From contig NZ_JAAIYA010000003.1 of NCBI RefSeq assembly GCF_010894405.1, forward strand, positions 558,001-622,000: a stretch of 64,000 bases of DNA, given 5' to 3'. The translations under genes were made by a program, and so were the position numbers. Within the stretch, counting starts at the first letter, position 1, and every line of letters starts with the position of its first letter. The notes below the pieces were generated by a model that worked only from the letters and a program-made list of their open reading frames with translations, searched no databases and was not told the origin of the DNA. This document shows positions 8,186 through 16,687 of the stretch, one piece after another. The stretch is from Pyxidicoccus caerfyrddinensis. Its GTDB lineage: Bacteria > Myxococcota > Myxococcia > Myxococcales > Myxococcaceae.

Positions 8186-9079
8186 TCAGCTCCCGCGCCG
8201 CCGGCGCAGCGCGAGCACCAACAGCAGCAGCCCCGCCACCGCGCCCGGAGCCGGCGCACCCGTGCAGCCCATGCCCGAGCCCAGGTAGTCCAGCGCCTCG
8301 TCGGTCGGCGTGTCGTCCGGCGGCACGGGGTCTGGTCGTCCCGCGTCGTCGCCCGTGCCGCCATCTTCGTCGGCCGTGCCCGCGTCCTCCGCTGGAGTGC
8401 CGCCGTCCCCGCCGCCACCCGGGGTCGTCCCCCCATCCCCGTTGCCGGAAGTGCCCCCGTCGCTGTCACCGGTGCCCGCGTCGCTCGGCGACGGGCCTCC
8501 ATCCGCATGCGTCCCCGCGTCGCTTGACGACGGGCCCCCATCCGCATGCGTCCCCGCGTCCCCCGTTGGCGTGCCGCCGTCGGAGTCGCCCGTGCCCGCG
8601 TCGCCCTGCGATGGGCCCCCATCGGCGCCCGTCCCCGCGTCACCGCCGGGCACGCCGCCATCACCGTCCGGGCTGCCGGCGTCGAGCGGCGGAGGTAGCT
8701 CCTCCACCGTCCACTCCGAGCGGGCAGGCGACTCGTCCACCTTGCCCGTCCCCCGGTCGTACGCGTACACCCAGAAGGAGTGCGGACCCGGCGCGAGGCC
8801 CTCGCGGTGCCAGGTGCCGTCCTCGCAGGGCTCGTACGCCTGCTCTTCATCCAGCAGGCACCAGAACCCGGCATCGGCCACGTTGGAATCGAAGGTGAAG
8901 TCGGCCGTGGTGGACGTCGTGGTCGCTTCCGGGGCGCTGCGGATGTACGTCTCCACATCCCGCGAGTCACCGGCGAAGGCGGACGGCACGCACAGCAGCG
9001 TCAGTCCCAGCAGCACGAGCCAGCCGGCCACGCGCGCCATTCCGGCGCGCACCAGGTCGAACGTCGGCGGGGCAATCAT
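8186..9079 (-). CDS. Secreted MYXO-CTERM protein with Asp/Gly-rich repeats
   Basis: A 297-residue protein: signal peptide (about 10-38, ending SAFAG); an Ig-like domain whose pattern TADFTFDSN...FWCLLDEEQAYEPCEDG...PGPHSFWVYAYD matches a common bacterial pattern; then a low-complexity linker of DAGTG/ADGGPS units (about 130-265); and a C-terminus with GCTGAP, a hydrophobic helix (GAVAGLLLLVLAL) and RRRR. That last tripartite signal is the MYXO-CTERM sorting module, so the protein is expected on the outer surface after processing at the Cys. Its ATG overlaps the stop of the OmpA-like gene (ATGA), implying translational coupling and a shared envelope role. The Ig domain may bind a ligand; none can be named. 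Confidence 0.88.
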   Translation of the reverse strand: MIAPPTFDLVRAGMARVAGWLVLLGLTLLCVPSAFAGDSRDVETYIRSAPEATTTSTTADFTFDSNVADAGFWCLLDEEQAYEPCEDGTWHREGLAPGPHSFWVYAYDRGTGKVDESPARSEWTVEELPPPLDAGSPDGDGGVPGGDAGTGADGGPSQGDAGTGDSDGGTPTGDAGTHADGGPSSSDAGTHADGGPSPSDAGTGDSDGGTSGNGDGGTTPGGGGDGGTPAEDAGTADEDGGTGDDAGRPDPVPPDDTPTDEALDYLGSGMGCTGAPAPGAVAGLLLLVLALRRRRGS

Positions 9080-10635
9080 GGCGTGGCCTCTTGGGCGTTG
9101 CCCGGCGTCGCGGTGGCGGGCGGGAGGATGTGGAACTCCACGCGGCGGTTGCGCTCGCGTCCGGCGGAGGTGTCGTTGGTGTCCGCGGGCTTGTCCGGGC
9201 CCTGGCCCACCGCGCGCAGCCGCTGCGCCTCCACGCCGCGCCGCTCCAGCTGCCGGCACACCGACTCCGCGCGAGCCTGCGACAAGCGCCGGTTGTACGA
9301 GGCCGGGCCGATGTTGTCCGTGTGCCCCTCCACCACCACGTGCTCCAATTCCGGGTGCTCGCGCAGCACCTTCGCCACCTGGTCCATCAGCGGGTAGGAG
9401 CGCGGCAGCACCTCCGCGCGGTCGAAGGCGAAGAAGATGCGCTCGGTAATCTCCAGCGTCTTCTCGGTGAGGTAGACCACCTGCCGCACCGACTCCGGGC
9501 AGCCCTGGTTGGACGGCGGGCCGGGCTCGCGCGGGCAGTTGTCCATGCCGTCCGCCACCGTGTCCGCGTCCATGTCCAACACCTCCGCGACGTCCGGCTC
9601 GGGCGGCGCCGCGCCGTCCTCCACCTCGGGCTCCACCATGGCCAGGGCGTCCTCACCGGGCAGCCCGTCGCGCACGCTGCCCTCCGGCTCGCGCGTCACC
9701 ACGGGCAGCGGGACGGAAGGGGCTTCCTGCTTCAAGCGCAGCGGGTCGAAGCCCACGCCCATCAGCACGCGGAAGGCGGGTACGCCGGGCGCGACACCCA
9801 GGCCGGGGCCTCCCATGGCGAAGACCTCGAGGCGGTCGCTGAAGAGGTAGCGCGCGCCGGCCAGCACCTCGCCGGACCAGAGGGCACCGCCGGTGAGCGG
9901 CGCGGCGGCGCGCAGACTCAGCTCGCCTCGCAGCGAGCCGTCCACGTTCGTCACCCCCAGCGCGAAGGGCAGCTCCGAGCCCACCGCGTGCGTGCCCACC
10001 TGCACCCGCTCGCGCAGCCGTGTGCCCGCCTCCAGCGACACGCGCATCCGGTCGAACTTCCGGCCCACCGCGAGGCGCGGCGTCACGTTCCAGTGCCCGT
10101 CGCCCATCAGCGCCTCGCGACGCCCCAGCGGCAGGCCCGCGTCCACCTCCGCCGCCAGGTCCACCAGCGCGCCGTCCGCCTCGCGCAACAGGCCCACGCG
10201 CGCGCGCACCAGCGGCGTCCCGACGCCGGAGCGCCGCAGCTCACCCAGGCCCAGCCCCGCCAGCGACATGCCGCCCTGGCCCAACAGCACGGGCACCGCC
10301 GCGCCCAGCTCCAGCCGCGGGTGCGGCGCGACGGCCACCGACAGGTGCAGCAGTGCGCGCTCGCGCACCACCTCGCCCACGCGGCGCCCGTCTCGCACCA
10401 TGACGAGCGGGTGGTGCTGGTAGTGCGTCACCACCGCCAGCCGCAGCGTGCCCGGCTCCAGCAGCAGGCCGTCCGAGCCCAGCAGCGCGCCGCGCGAGGT
10501 GGGCGCCACGATGAGGCGCTCGAGGTCGAAGGCGGGCAGCGGCGGAGGCTCGGCGGCCACGGCGGCCGTGCCCGAGAGGAGCCACAGCACGGTGCACGCC
10601 AGCCGGCTCCAGGTCGAAGGGGATGTGAGTCTCAT
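9076..10635 (-). CDS. OmpA-family outer-membrane protein
   Basis: A 519-residue protein starting MRLTSPSTWSRL, with a signal peptide ending near AVAAEPP. Residues about 30-330 alternate polar and hydrophobic strands (for example LRLAVVTHYQHH, RLELGAAVPVLLG), as in an outer-membrane beta-barrel or transporter-like protein. A calcium-binding thrombospondin-3-like stretch follows (DMDADTVADGMDNCP). The C-terminal OmpA domain has IFFAFDRAEVLP and the peptidoglycan-binding signature GHTDNIGPASYNRRLSQARA, with the DxxD/R contacts preserved. It should tether the outer membrane to the wall. It forms an operon with the MYXO-CTERM gene (4-bp overlap) and is divergent from the TonB-dependent receptor at 10886. 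The open frame runs upstream to 10782, but Met at 10635 begins the signal peptide. Confidence 0.9.
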   Translation of the reverse strand: MRLTSPSTWSRLACTVLWLLSGTAAVAAEPPPLPAFDLERLIVAPTSRGALLGSDGLLLEPGTLRLAVVTHYQHHPLVMVRDGRRVGEVVRERALLHLSVAVAPHPRLELGAAVPVLLGQGGMSLAGLGLGELRRSGVGTPLVRARVGLLREADGALVDLAAEVDAGLPLGRREALMGDGHWNVTPRLAVGRKFDRMRVSLEAGTRLRERVQVGTHAVGSELPFALGVTNVDGSLRGELSLRAAAPLTGGALWSGEVLAGARYLFSDRLEVFAMGGPGLGVAPGVPAFRVLMGVGFDPLRLKQEAPSVPLPVVTREPEGSVRDGLPGEDALAMVEPEVEDGAAPPEPDVAEVLDMDADTVADGMDNCPREPGPPSNQGCPESVRQVVYLTEKTLEITERIFFAFDRAEVLPRSYPLMDQVAKVLREHPELEHVVVEGHTDNIGPASYNRRLSQARAESVCRQLERRGVEAQRLRAVGQGPDKPADTNDTSAGRERNRRVEFHILPPATATPGNAQEATP

Positions 10636-10885
10636 GGAGGGGGGTTCTCCGGGGTGGAGAACAAGGTGGGGAGCGCCCCGGCCCGCGTCCTCCCGCCCCG
10701 GTGGTCGAGCCGCGTGTCCTTCCCCCGACGAGGCCCCCCACACCGTCCACCCGCTGACGGATGCGGGGAACTTCGGAGGCATGAGAGCAGTCAGGCGAGG
10801 GTCTTCGCCCGGGGGCGCTTGTCACCCTGGCCCGTCCCTGGCCTCATGGGGCCCAGGGGCCGACTCGAAAAACATCGTGAAGCAC

Positions 10886-13819
10886 ATGACTCGTGGACAG
10901 AGGCGGAGGGGGTGCCCCCGGACGTGGGCGCTCGCGCTGGCGCTCGGACTGCTCGTGCCGGTGCTGGTGGCCCGGGCCCAGGACGTGGGTACGCCCGACG
11001 GCGGGCTCCCCGACGCGGCCGTGGCCGGCCCGCGGGAGGTGGAGCGCGAGCTGGCGCGCACGGACGCGGGCTGGGCCGTGGACCCGGGCGCCGCCGCCGC
11101 TTCGGGGACGGAGTCCGCCGCGGACGCGGGCACGCCCCAGCAGGCCTTCGTGCCGCCGTCGCTGGTGGCGGACTCGCCCGCGCCGTACCCGCCGCAGCTC
11201 GCGGCGGAGGGCGTGGCGGGCGTGGTGAAGCTGGAGTTGCTCATCGACGAGGCGGGCGAGGTGGAGTCCGCCACGCTGGTGGAGGGCCTGCACCCGCAGC
11301 TGGACCGGGCCGCGCTGCACGCCGCGCCCTCGCTGCGCTTCAACCCGGCCACGCTGGACGGGCAGCCGGTGCGCGTGCGCCTGTTCTTCGAGTACCGCTT
11401 CGAGGCCCCCGTGCCCATGGCGGGCGTCGACGGCGGCGTGGCACCCGACGGGCCCGTCACGCTGCGCGGCCTGGTGCGCACCCGGGGCAACCGCCGCCCC
11501 ATCGCCGGCGCCACGCTGCTGTCGGACGCGCTGCCGGACGCACCGGTGCAGACGGACGAGCACGGCCGCTTCGAGGCGCGCTGGCCCGCGGGCGCGCACA
11601 AGGTCCGCGTGTTGGCGCCCGGCCACAAGCCGTTCGTCTTCCGCGAGAAGCTCAACGCGAAGGAGGCGCTGGAAGTCGTCTACGGGTTGGAGCCGCTCGT
11701 CATCAACCCGTACGAGACGGTGGTGCGCGGAGACAGGGACCGCACCGAGGTGAGCCGCGTCACGCTGCACGACGCGGAGCTGCGCGAGGTGCCCGGCACC
11801 ATGGGCGACCCGTTCCGCGTCGTCATGCTGATGCCGGGCGTGGGCAGCATGCTGTCCGGTGTGGCGTACCCGGTGGTGCGTGGCAGCCAGCCCGCGTCCA
11901 CCGGCTACTTCCTCGACGGCATCCGCGTCCCCATCCTCTTCCACCTGTTCCTGGGCCCCGCCGTCATCCACCCGGACTTCATCGACGCCATCGACTTCTA
12001 TCCGGGCACGCCGCCGCCGAAGTACGGGCGGCTGATGGGCGGCGCCATCGAAGGGCGCCTCAGCCGCCCGCGCGACGACGGCGTCCACGGCAGCGCCTAC
12101 GCGGACCTCATCAACGCGGGCTTCTTCATCGAGACGCCCTTCGAGGACACCCGCACCAACGTCAGCCTCGCCGGCCGCTACTCGTACACGCCGTGGATCA
12201 TCGCGCTCGCGGCCAACAGCCTCCAGGCCCCGCCCGCGCCGGGCCGGGAGAACCCAAAGGTGGTGCTGGACTTCTGGGACTACCAGGGCCGCATCGAGCA
12301 GGACGTCGGCAAGGGCAAGCTGCGGCTGTTCGCCTTCGGCTCCTCGGACACCTTCGGCAGCGAGGCGCAGGACGACTTCAGCACCACCGCGCTGCAGTCC
12401 ATCATCTTCCACCGCGTGGACCTGCGCTTCCGTCACCCGGTGGGCCCCGGTGAGCTCGAGGTGGGCGCCACGTGGGGGCTGGACCGCTTCTCCATCATCA
12501 ACGAGGACGTGGCCGACAACGCCAACGCCATCTACATCGACCAGGGCACCCTGTCCGCGCGTCTGGGCTACACGATGACGGTGTCCCCGACGCTCTCCTT
12601 GCGCGGCGGCGCGGACATCGACTCCAAGCGCGCCATCGTCGACATCCTCGACGAGACGCGGGACAGCTCCGAGGAGGTGGAGACGGCGCCCGTCGCGCTG
12701 GGCACCTTCATGGGCGCGTATGCGGAAGCGGTGTGGCAGCCCGACGACAAGTGGTCCGTGGTGCCCGGCCTGCGCGTGGACAACTACCACCTGTCTCCCG
12801 GCATCGACCACGGCGTGCTGGAGCCGCGAATCACCGTGCGCAGGAAGATGTCGGAAACGCTCACCCTCAAGGGCGGCGCGGGCCTCTTCCACCAGCCGCC
12901 CACCTCCCTCATCAGCCTGCCCGTGGTGGACGTGGGCAGCCTGCTGCTCGGGCTCCAGGAGGGCATCCAGGTCTCCGCGGGCGCGGAGTGGAAGGCGTGG
13001 CGGGACTTGGAAGTGGGCGTGGACGTCTACGTCAACCCCATGGTGCGCACCATCGAGCTGACGCCCTTCTCCGACGAGGGGCTGGTGGACGACGTGGACC
13101 CCGACCTGCCCGACGACGTGGAGGTGACGAAGGGCGCTCGCCAGTCACGCGCCCTGCGCCGCGCCTTCCAGGAGGAGGACGACGACGGCGACGGCGGCGG
13201 CCTCATCCCGGACCGGGGCGACATCGACTTCCCGGACTTCACCAGCAACGGCCTGGCGTACGGGTTGGAGGTGCTCATCCGCCACCCGCTGGGGAACAAC
13301 TGGTTCGGATGGCTCTCGTACACGCTGCAGCGCAGCACCCGCTTCACGCGCTTCTACCGCTACGACGGTTCGGGCAACGTCATTGGCGAGGACGAGAAGG
13401 ACCTGCCCTTCGTCTTCGACCAGACGCACATCGTCAACCTGGTGCTCAGCTACAAGTTCTCCAACAGCGTCACGGTGGGCGGCGTGGTGCACTTCAACTC
13501 CGGACGCCCGGAGTACGGCGCCCTGGGCACGCAGACGCACCGCGAGGGCGAGGACGAGGCGCGCCGGCCCGCGTGGGTGAAGTCGCAAAGGGACCGTGTG
13601 GACCGGCTGCCGGGCTTCCTCCGCTTCGACGTGCGGCTGTCCAAGGCGTGGGTCTACGACTCCTTCAACCTGGAGGCGTACCTGGACATGCTCAACGTCA
13701 CCATCAGCCGGGAGACGGTGGGCTTCGAGTACAACGGCGGCGGCGGACGGCCGCTCACCAAGGAGGCGGTGGGCCTGCCCATCGTCCTGCCCATCCTCGG
13801 GGTGAAGGGGCGGTACTGA
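10886..13819 (+). CDS. TonB-dependent receptor with N-terminal TonB_C-like and carboxypeptidase-regulatory-like domains
   Basis: A 977-residue outer-membrane receptor. After the signal peptide (cleavage near ARAQD) comes a Pro/Ala/Asp linker; a TonB C-terminal-like domain (about 95-175: YPPQLAAEGVAGVVKLELLI and ALHAAPSLRFNPATLDGQPV); a carboxypeptidase-regulatory-like domain (VTLRGLVRTRGNRRPIAGATLL); a plug (EVPGTMGDPFRVVMLMPGV, GSQPASTGYFLDGIRVP); and a beta-barrel that ends in an aromatic residue (GRY). The substrate is unknown. A GTG at 10877 in the same frame is an alternative start. Carrying a TonB-type energy-transducer domain inside the receptor is unusual: it may contact a partner receptor or replace an external TonB. 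The gene is divergent from the OmpA/MYXO-CTERM pair. Confidence 0.9.
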   Translation: MTRGQRRRGCPRTWALALALGLLVPVLVARAQDVGTPDGGLPDAAVAGPREVERELARTDAGWAVDPGAAAASGTESAADAGTPQQAFVPPSLVADSPAPYPPQLAAEGVAGVVKLELLIDEAGEVESATLVEGLHPQLDRAALHAAPSLRFNPATLDGQPVRVRLFFEYRFEAPVPMAGVDGGVAPDGPVTLRGLVRTRGNRRPIAGATLLSDALPDAPVQTDEHGRFEARWPAGAHKVRVLAPGHKPFVFREKLNAKEALEVVYGLEPLVINPYETVVRGDRDRTEVSRVTLHDAELREVPGTMGDPFRVVMLMPGVGSMLSGVAYPVVRGSQPASTGYFLDGIRVPILFHLFLGPAVIHPDFIDAIDFYPGTPPPKYGRLMGGAIEGRLSRPRDDGVHGSAYADLINAGFFIETPFEDTRTNVSLAGRYSYTPWIIALAANSLQAPPAPGRENPKVVLDFWDYQGRIEQDVGKGKLRLFAFGSSDTFGSEAQDDFSTTALQSIIFHRVDLRFRHPVGPGELEVGATWGLDRFSIINEDVADNANAIYIDQGTLSARLGYTMTVSPTLSLRGGADIDSKRAIVDILDETRDSSEEVETAPVALGTFMGAYAEAVWQPDDKWSVVPGLRVDNYHLSPGIDHGVLEPRITVRRKMSETLTLKGGAGLFHQPPTSLISLPVVDVGSLLLGLQEGIQVSAGAEWKAWRDLEVGVDVYVNPMVRTIELTPFSDEGLVDDVDPDLPDDVEVTKGARQSRALRRAFQEEDDDGDGGGLIPDRGDIDFPDFTSNGLAYGLEVLIRHPLGNNWFGWLSYTLQRSTRFTRFYRYDGSGNVIGEDEKDLPFVFDQTHIVNLVLSYKFSNSVTVGGVVHFNSGRPEYGALGTQTHREGEDEARRPAWVKSQRDRVDRLPGFLRFDVRLSKAWVYDSFNLEAYLDMLNVTISRETVGFEYNGGGGRPLTKEAVGLPIVLPILGVKGRY

Positions 13820-13831
13820 GCAGGAGGAGTG

Positions 13832-13900
13832 ATGGATAGCGCACGCTTACCTGCCCGCCCCGCCGCCGTGCGGGGCACGCGTGTCTTCGCAGCGGTGTAA
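13832..13900 (+). CDS. Candidate 22-residue micro-ORF
   Basis: Twelve bases after the receptor stop codon an ATG follows an excellent ribosome site (AGGAGGAG, about five bases away) and opens a 22-codon frame (MDSARLPARPAAVRGTRVFA...) ending in TAA. Nothing is known about such a peptide. A 6-bp hairpin, CCCCGC/GCGGGG (13858-13875), lies inside it. It may be a leader peptide for the hybrid kinase at 13992, or the ribosome site may be a chance or decayed leftover. Confidence 0.3.
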   Translation: MDSARLPARPAAVRGTRVFAAV

Positions 13901-13991
13901 TCCTAGGCTGACTCTTGTTCCCAGAGCCCCCACCCCCGGGGCCATGGGACCGGACGCACTCCGGACCGCTGAACACCCAGGTGACCTCTTC

Positions 13992-16370
13992 ATGTTCCAG
14001 GACGGGATTCCGACGATGGCCGAGTGGTCCGAGCGACTGGGCGGTCCCGCTCGCCACCTCGCGGTGACAGCGCCGAGCCTCATGCTGGCGCCCCACCTGC
14101 TGCCGCCTCCCGACGAGGCCTCGCATCACGCCGTCCTGGCGGGAGGCGACGTGTCCGCGGTGCTGATGGTGGACGACAACCCCGCCAACCTGGTGTCGCT
14201 GGAAGCCATCCTCGAGCCGCTGGGGGTGCGGCTGGACAAGGCGTCCTCCGGTGAGCAGGCGCTGCGCTACCTGCTGCGCGAGGAGTACGCCGTCATCCTG
14301 CTCGACGTGCGCATGGCGGGGCTGAGCGGCTTCGAGACGGCGGCGCTCATCAAGCAGCGCGAGCGCACGCGCAACGTCCCCATCATCTTCCTCACCGCCT
14401 ACGGCCGCGACGACGTGGAGCTCATCACCGGCTACTCCACCGGCGCGGTGGACTTCCTGCAGAAGCCCTTCCCGCCGGAGGTGCTGCGCTCGAAGGTGTC
14501 CGTCTTCGTGGACCTGTTCCGCGCGCAGCAGCAGGTGCGGCGCCAGTCGGAGCTCTTGAAGCAGAAGGAGGCCGAGGCGCGTGACGCCGCGCTGCGCGCG
14601 TCCGGCTATATCGACCGGCTGCGCGACTTCGCCGCCCGCCTGTCGGAGGCGGACACGGTGGCGGAGGTATGCCGCGCCCTCTTCGAGCACGGGCTGGTGG
14701 CGGCCGGGGCCCGGGCGGCGGCCGTCAACCTGCTGGACGCGTCCGGCGAGGCGCTCGAAATCGTGGACTCCACCGGCTACTCGGAAGCGGTGCTGGCCCA
14801 GTACCGCCGGGTGCCGCTGGCCGCGCCCATCCCCCTCACCCAGGCGGTGCGGGAGCAGCGGGCCATCTGGCTGTGCTCGCCGGAGGAGTGGCAGGCGAGC
14901 TTCCCGGACGTGGACACGCTGGGCGTGCATGAGGCGGCCGTCTCGCTGCCGCTGCTGGTGAAGGGCCGGGTGGTGGGCGCGATAGGGCTGTCCTTCGCCC
15001 GCATGCGCACCTTCACGGAGATGGACCGGGCCTTCTTCACCGCGCTGGCGCATGCGTGCGCGCAGGCCCTGGAGCGGGTGCGGCTGTCCACCGAGGAGCG
15101 CCGGGCCCACGAGCAGGCGCGCGCCTCGGCGGCGCGGCTGCGGCTGCTGGGAGAGGCGTCGGACGCGTTCAGCGTCACCAACCGTGACTTGGACGGGCTG
15201 CTGGACACCATCGCCCGGCACGTGTCGCGGCACCTCGCGGAGGCGTGCGCGCTCTACCTCCTGTCCGACGACGGCGAGCGGCTGGAGCTCCAGGCCTTCC
15301 ACCACGTGAATCCGGAGGCGGAGGCGCTCTACCGCGCGGTGCTCCAGGAGCCGCTGCGCTCCGGCGAGGGCTTCAGCGGGCGCGTGCTGGAGGCCGGCCA
15401 GTCGCAGCTCCTCCCCGTCCTGACGCAGGACGCGCTGATGGCCCTGGTGCCGCCGGAGCGGCAGGAGGCCGGCCGGCGCTTCCCCATCCACAGCCTGGTG
15501 GGCGTCCCGCTGCGGATGCAGGGCCGCGTGGTGGGTGTGTTGACGCTGTGCCGCTTCGGCCCGGACCGGCCCTTCACGCGGGACGACCTGGGGCTGCTGG
15601 AGGAGCTGGCGGCGAAGGCGGCGGTCGCCATCGAGAACGCGCGCCTCTTCACCGAGCAGCGGCGCGCACAGGAGGAGCTGCGGCGCCGCACCGAGTTCGA
15701 GCAGCAACTGGTGGGCATCGTCTCGCATGACCTGCGCAACCCGCTGGCGGCCATCTCCATGTCCGCGGGGCTGATGGAGAAGAAGGGCGAGCTGTCCGAA
15801 GCGCAGCGGCGCATGGTGACGCGCATCAACCAGGCCACCGAGCGCGCGGCGCGGATGATTCGCGACCTGCTGGACTTCACCAAGGCGCGGCTGGGCGGTG
15901 GAATCGCGCTGCACCCGCAGCCCACGGACCTGAAGGACGTGGTGCAGCAGGTGGTGGACGAGGTGCTGGTGGCGCACTCCGGGCGGCACGTGGAGCTGGA
16001 CGTGGAGCCCGAGCTGAAGGGCGAGTGGGACCCGGACCGCATCGCGCAGGTGCTGACGAACCTGCTGAGCAATGCGCTGACGTACAGCCCGTCCGGCGCG
16101 CCGGTGCGGGTGGCCGCGCGGCTGGACGGGGACAGCGCGCTGCTGACGGTCTTCAACGGTGGAGCCTTCATCCCCACGGAGCTGCTGCCCCGCCTGTTCG
16201 AGCCGATGACGCGCGGCACGCTGAAGGAGGGCCAGTCCAGCCGGAGCATCGGCCTGGGGCTCTACATCGTCCGCGACATCGTCCGCGGCCACGGTGGCAG
16301 CGTGGAAGTGATGTCCTCCGCCGAGGATGGCACCACCTTCACCGTGCGTCTGCCCCGGCACGGGGCCTGA
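13992..16370 (+). CDS. Hybrid histidine kinase: receiver, two GAF domains, kinase core
   Basis: A soluble kinase of about 792 residues. The order is a receiver ([16 protein letters not shown], phosphoacceptor in [15 protein letters not shown], Lys in FLQKPFPP), a coiled linker, a GAF-like region (about 225-395), a second GAF (about 415-590), HisKA with His in [13 protein letters not shown], and HATPase ([22 protein letters not shown]). An N-terminal receiver feeding a kinase suggests that it is regulated by phosphate from another kinase. The start at 13992 is preferred because AGGTGA lies seven bases upstream; in-frame ATGs at 13944 and 13881 would add a tail with no recognised fold. It follows the TonB-dependent receptor on the same strand by 172 bases, so co-regulation is possible but unproven. 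Confidence 0.9.
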   Translation: MFQDGIPTMAEWSERLGGPARHLAVTAPSLMLAPHLLPPPDEASHHAVLAGGDVSAVLMVDDNPANLVSLEAILEPLGVRLDKASSGEQALRYLLREEYAVILLDVRMAGLSGFETAALIKQRERTRNVPIIFLTAYGRDDVELITGYSTGAVDFLQKPFPPEVLRSKVSVFVDLFRAQQQVRRQSELLKQKEAEARDAALRASGYIDRLRDFAARLSEADTVAEVCRALFEHGLVAAGARAAAVNLLDASGEALEIVDSTGYSEAVLAQYRRVPLAAPIPLTQAVREQRAIWLCSPEEWQASFPDVDTLGVHEAAVSLPLLVKGRVVGAIGLSFARMRTFTEMDRAFFTALAHACAQALERVRLSTEERRAHEQARASAARLRLLGEASDAFSVTNRDLDGLLDTIARHVSRHLAEACALYLLSDDGERLELQAFHHVNPEAEALYRAVLQEPLRSGEGFSGRVLEAGQSQLLPVLTQDALMALVPPERQEAGRRFPIHSLVGVPLRMQGRVVGVLTLCRFGPDRPFTRDDLGLLEELAAKAAVAIENARLFTEQRRAQEELRRRTEFEQQLVGIVSHDLRNPLAAISMSAGLMEKKGELSEAQRRMVTRINQATERAARMIRDLLDFTKARLGGGIALHPQPTDLKDVVQQVVDEVLVAHSGRHVELDVEPELKGEWDPDRIAQVLTNLLSNALTYSPSGAPVRVAARLDGDSALLTVFNGGAFIPTELLPRLFEPMTRGTLKEGQSSRSIGLGLYIVRDIVRGHGGSVEVMSSAEDGTTFTVRLPRHGA

Positions 16371-16594
16371 GAGCCGCGCTCCCCGCGTTGATGGCCGGTT
16401 CCCGCGTTCCAAGGCGGGAGCCTCGCGAAGTAGCGGCCGCGGCTCCCTTGGACGACCGCGCCCGGAAGCCGCTGACCGCCTGGCTTCGTTCGGAAGTCCT
16501 GCCTGCTCCTTGCTACTGCCGGCCCGACGCGGCCACGCTGGATGTCAGAACGTGTGTCCTTTCTTCGCGGTCGAGGTACTCACGGGAGACGTGC

Positions 16595-16687
16595 ATGCGC
16601 GCGAAGCGAAGATGGGTCGTCGTGTGGCTCTTGCTGTCACCGGGGGCCTTCGCGTCCGTGGGCCTGGGAATGGACGATGCGCGCTGA
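16595..16687 (+). CDS. 30-residue ORF with signal-like sequence, upstream of toxin-like lipoprotein
   Basis: A short frame with a good GGGAG ribosome site six to seven bases before the ATG encodes MRAKRRWVVVWLLLSPGAFA and ten more residues. This looks like a complete signal peptide and cleavage region followed by an early stop. Its end overlaps the ATG of the lipoprotein gene at 16677. Myxobacterial sit loci carry a sitB gene just before sitA, so this could be a truncated or decayed sitB-like gene, or a coupling leader. That is inference; no homologue was recognised. Confidence 0.35.
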   Translation: MRAKRRWVVVWLLLSPGAFASVGLGMDDAR

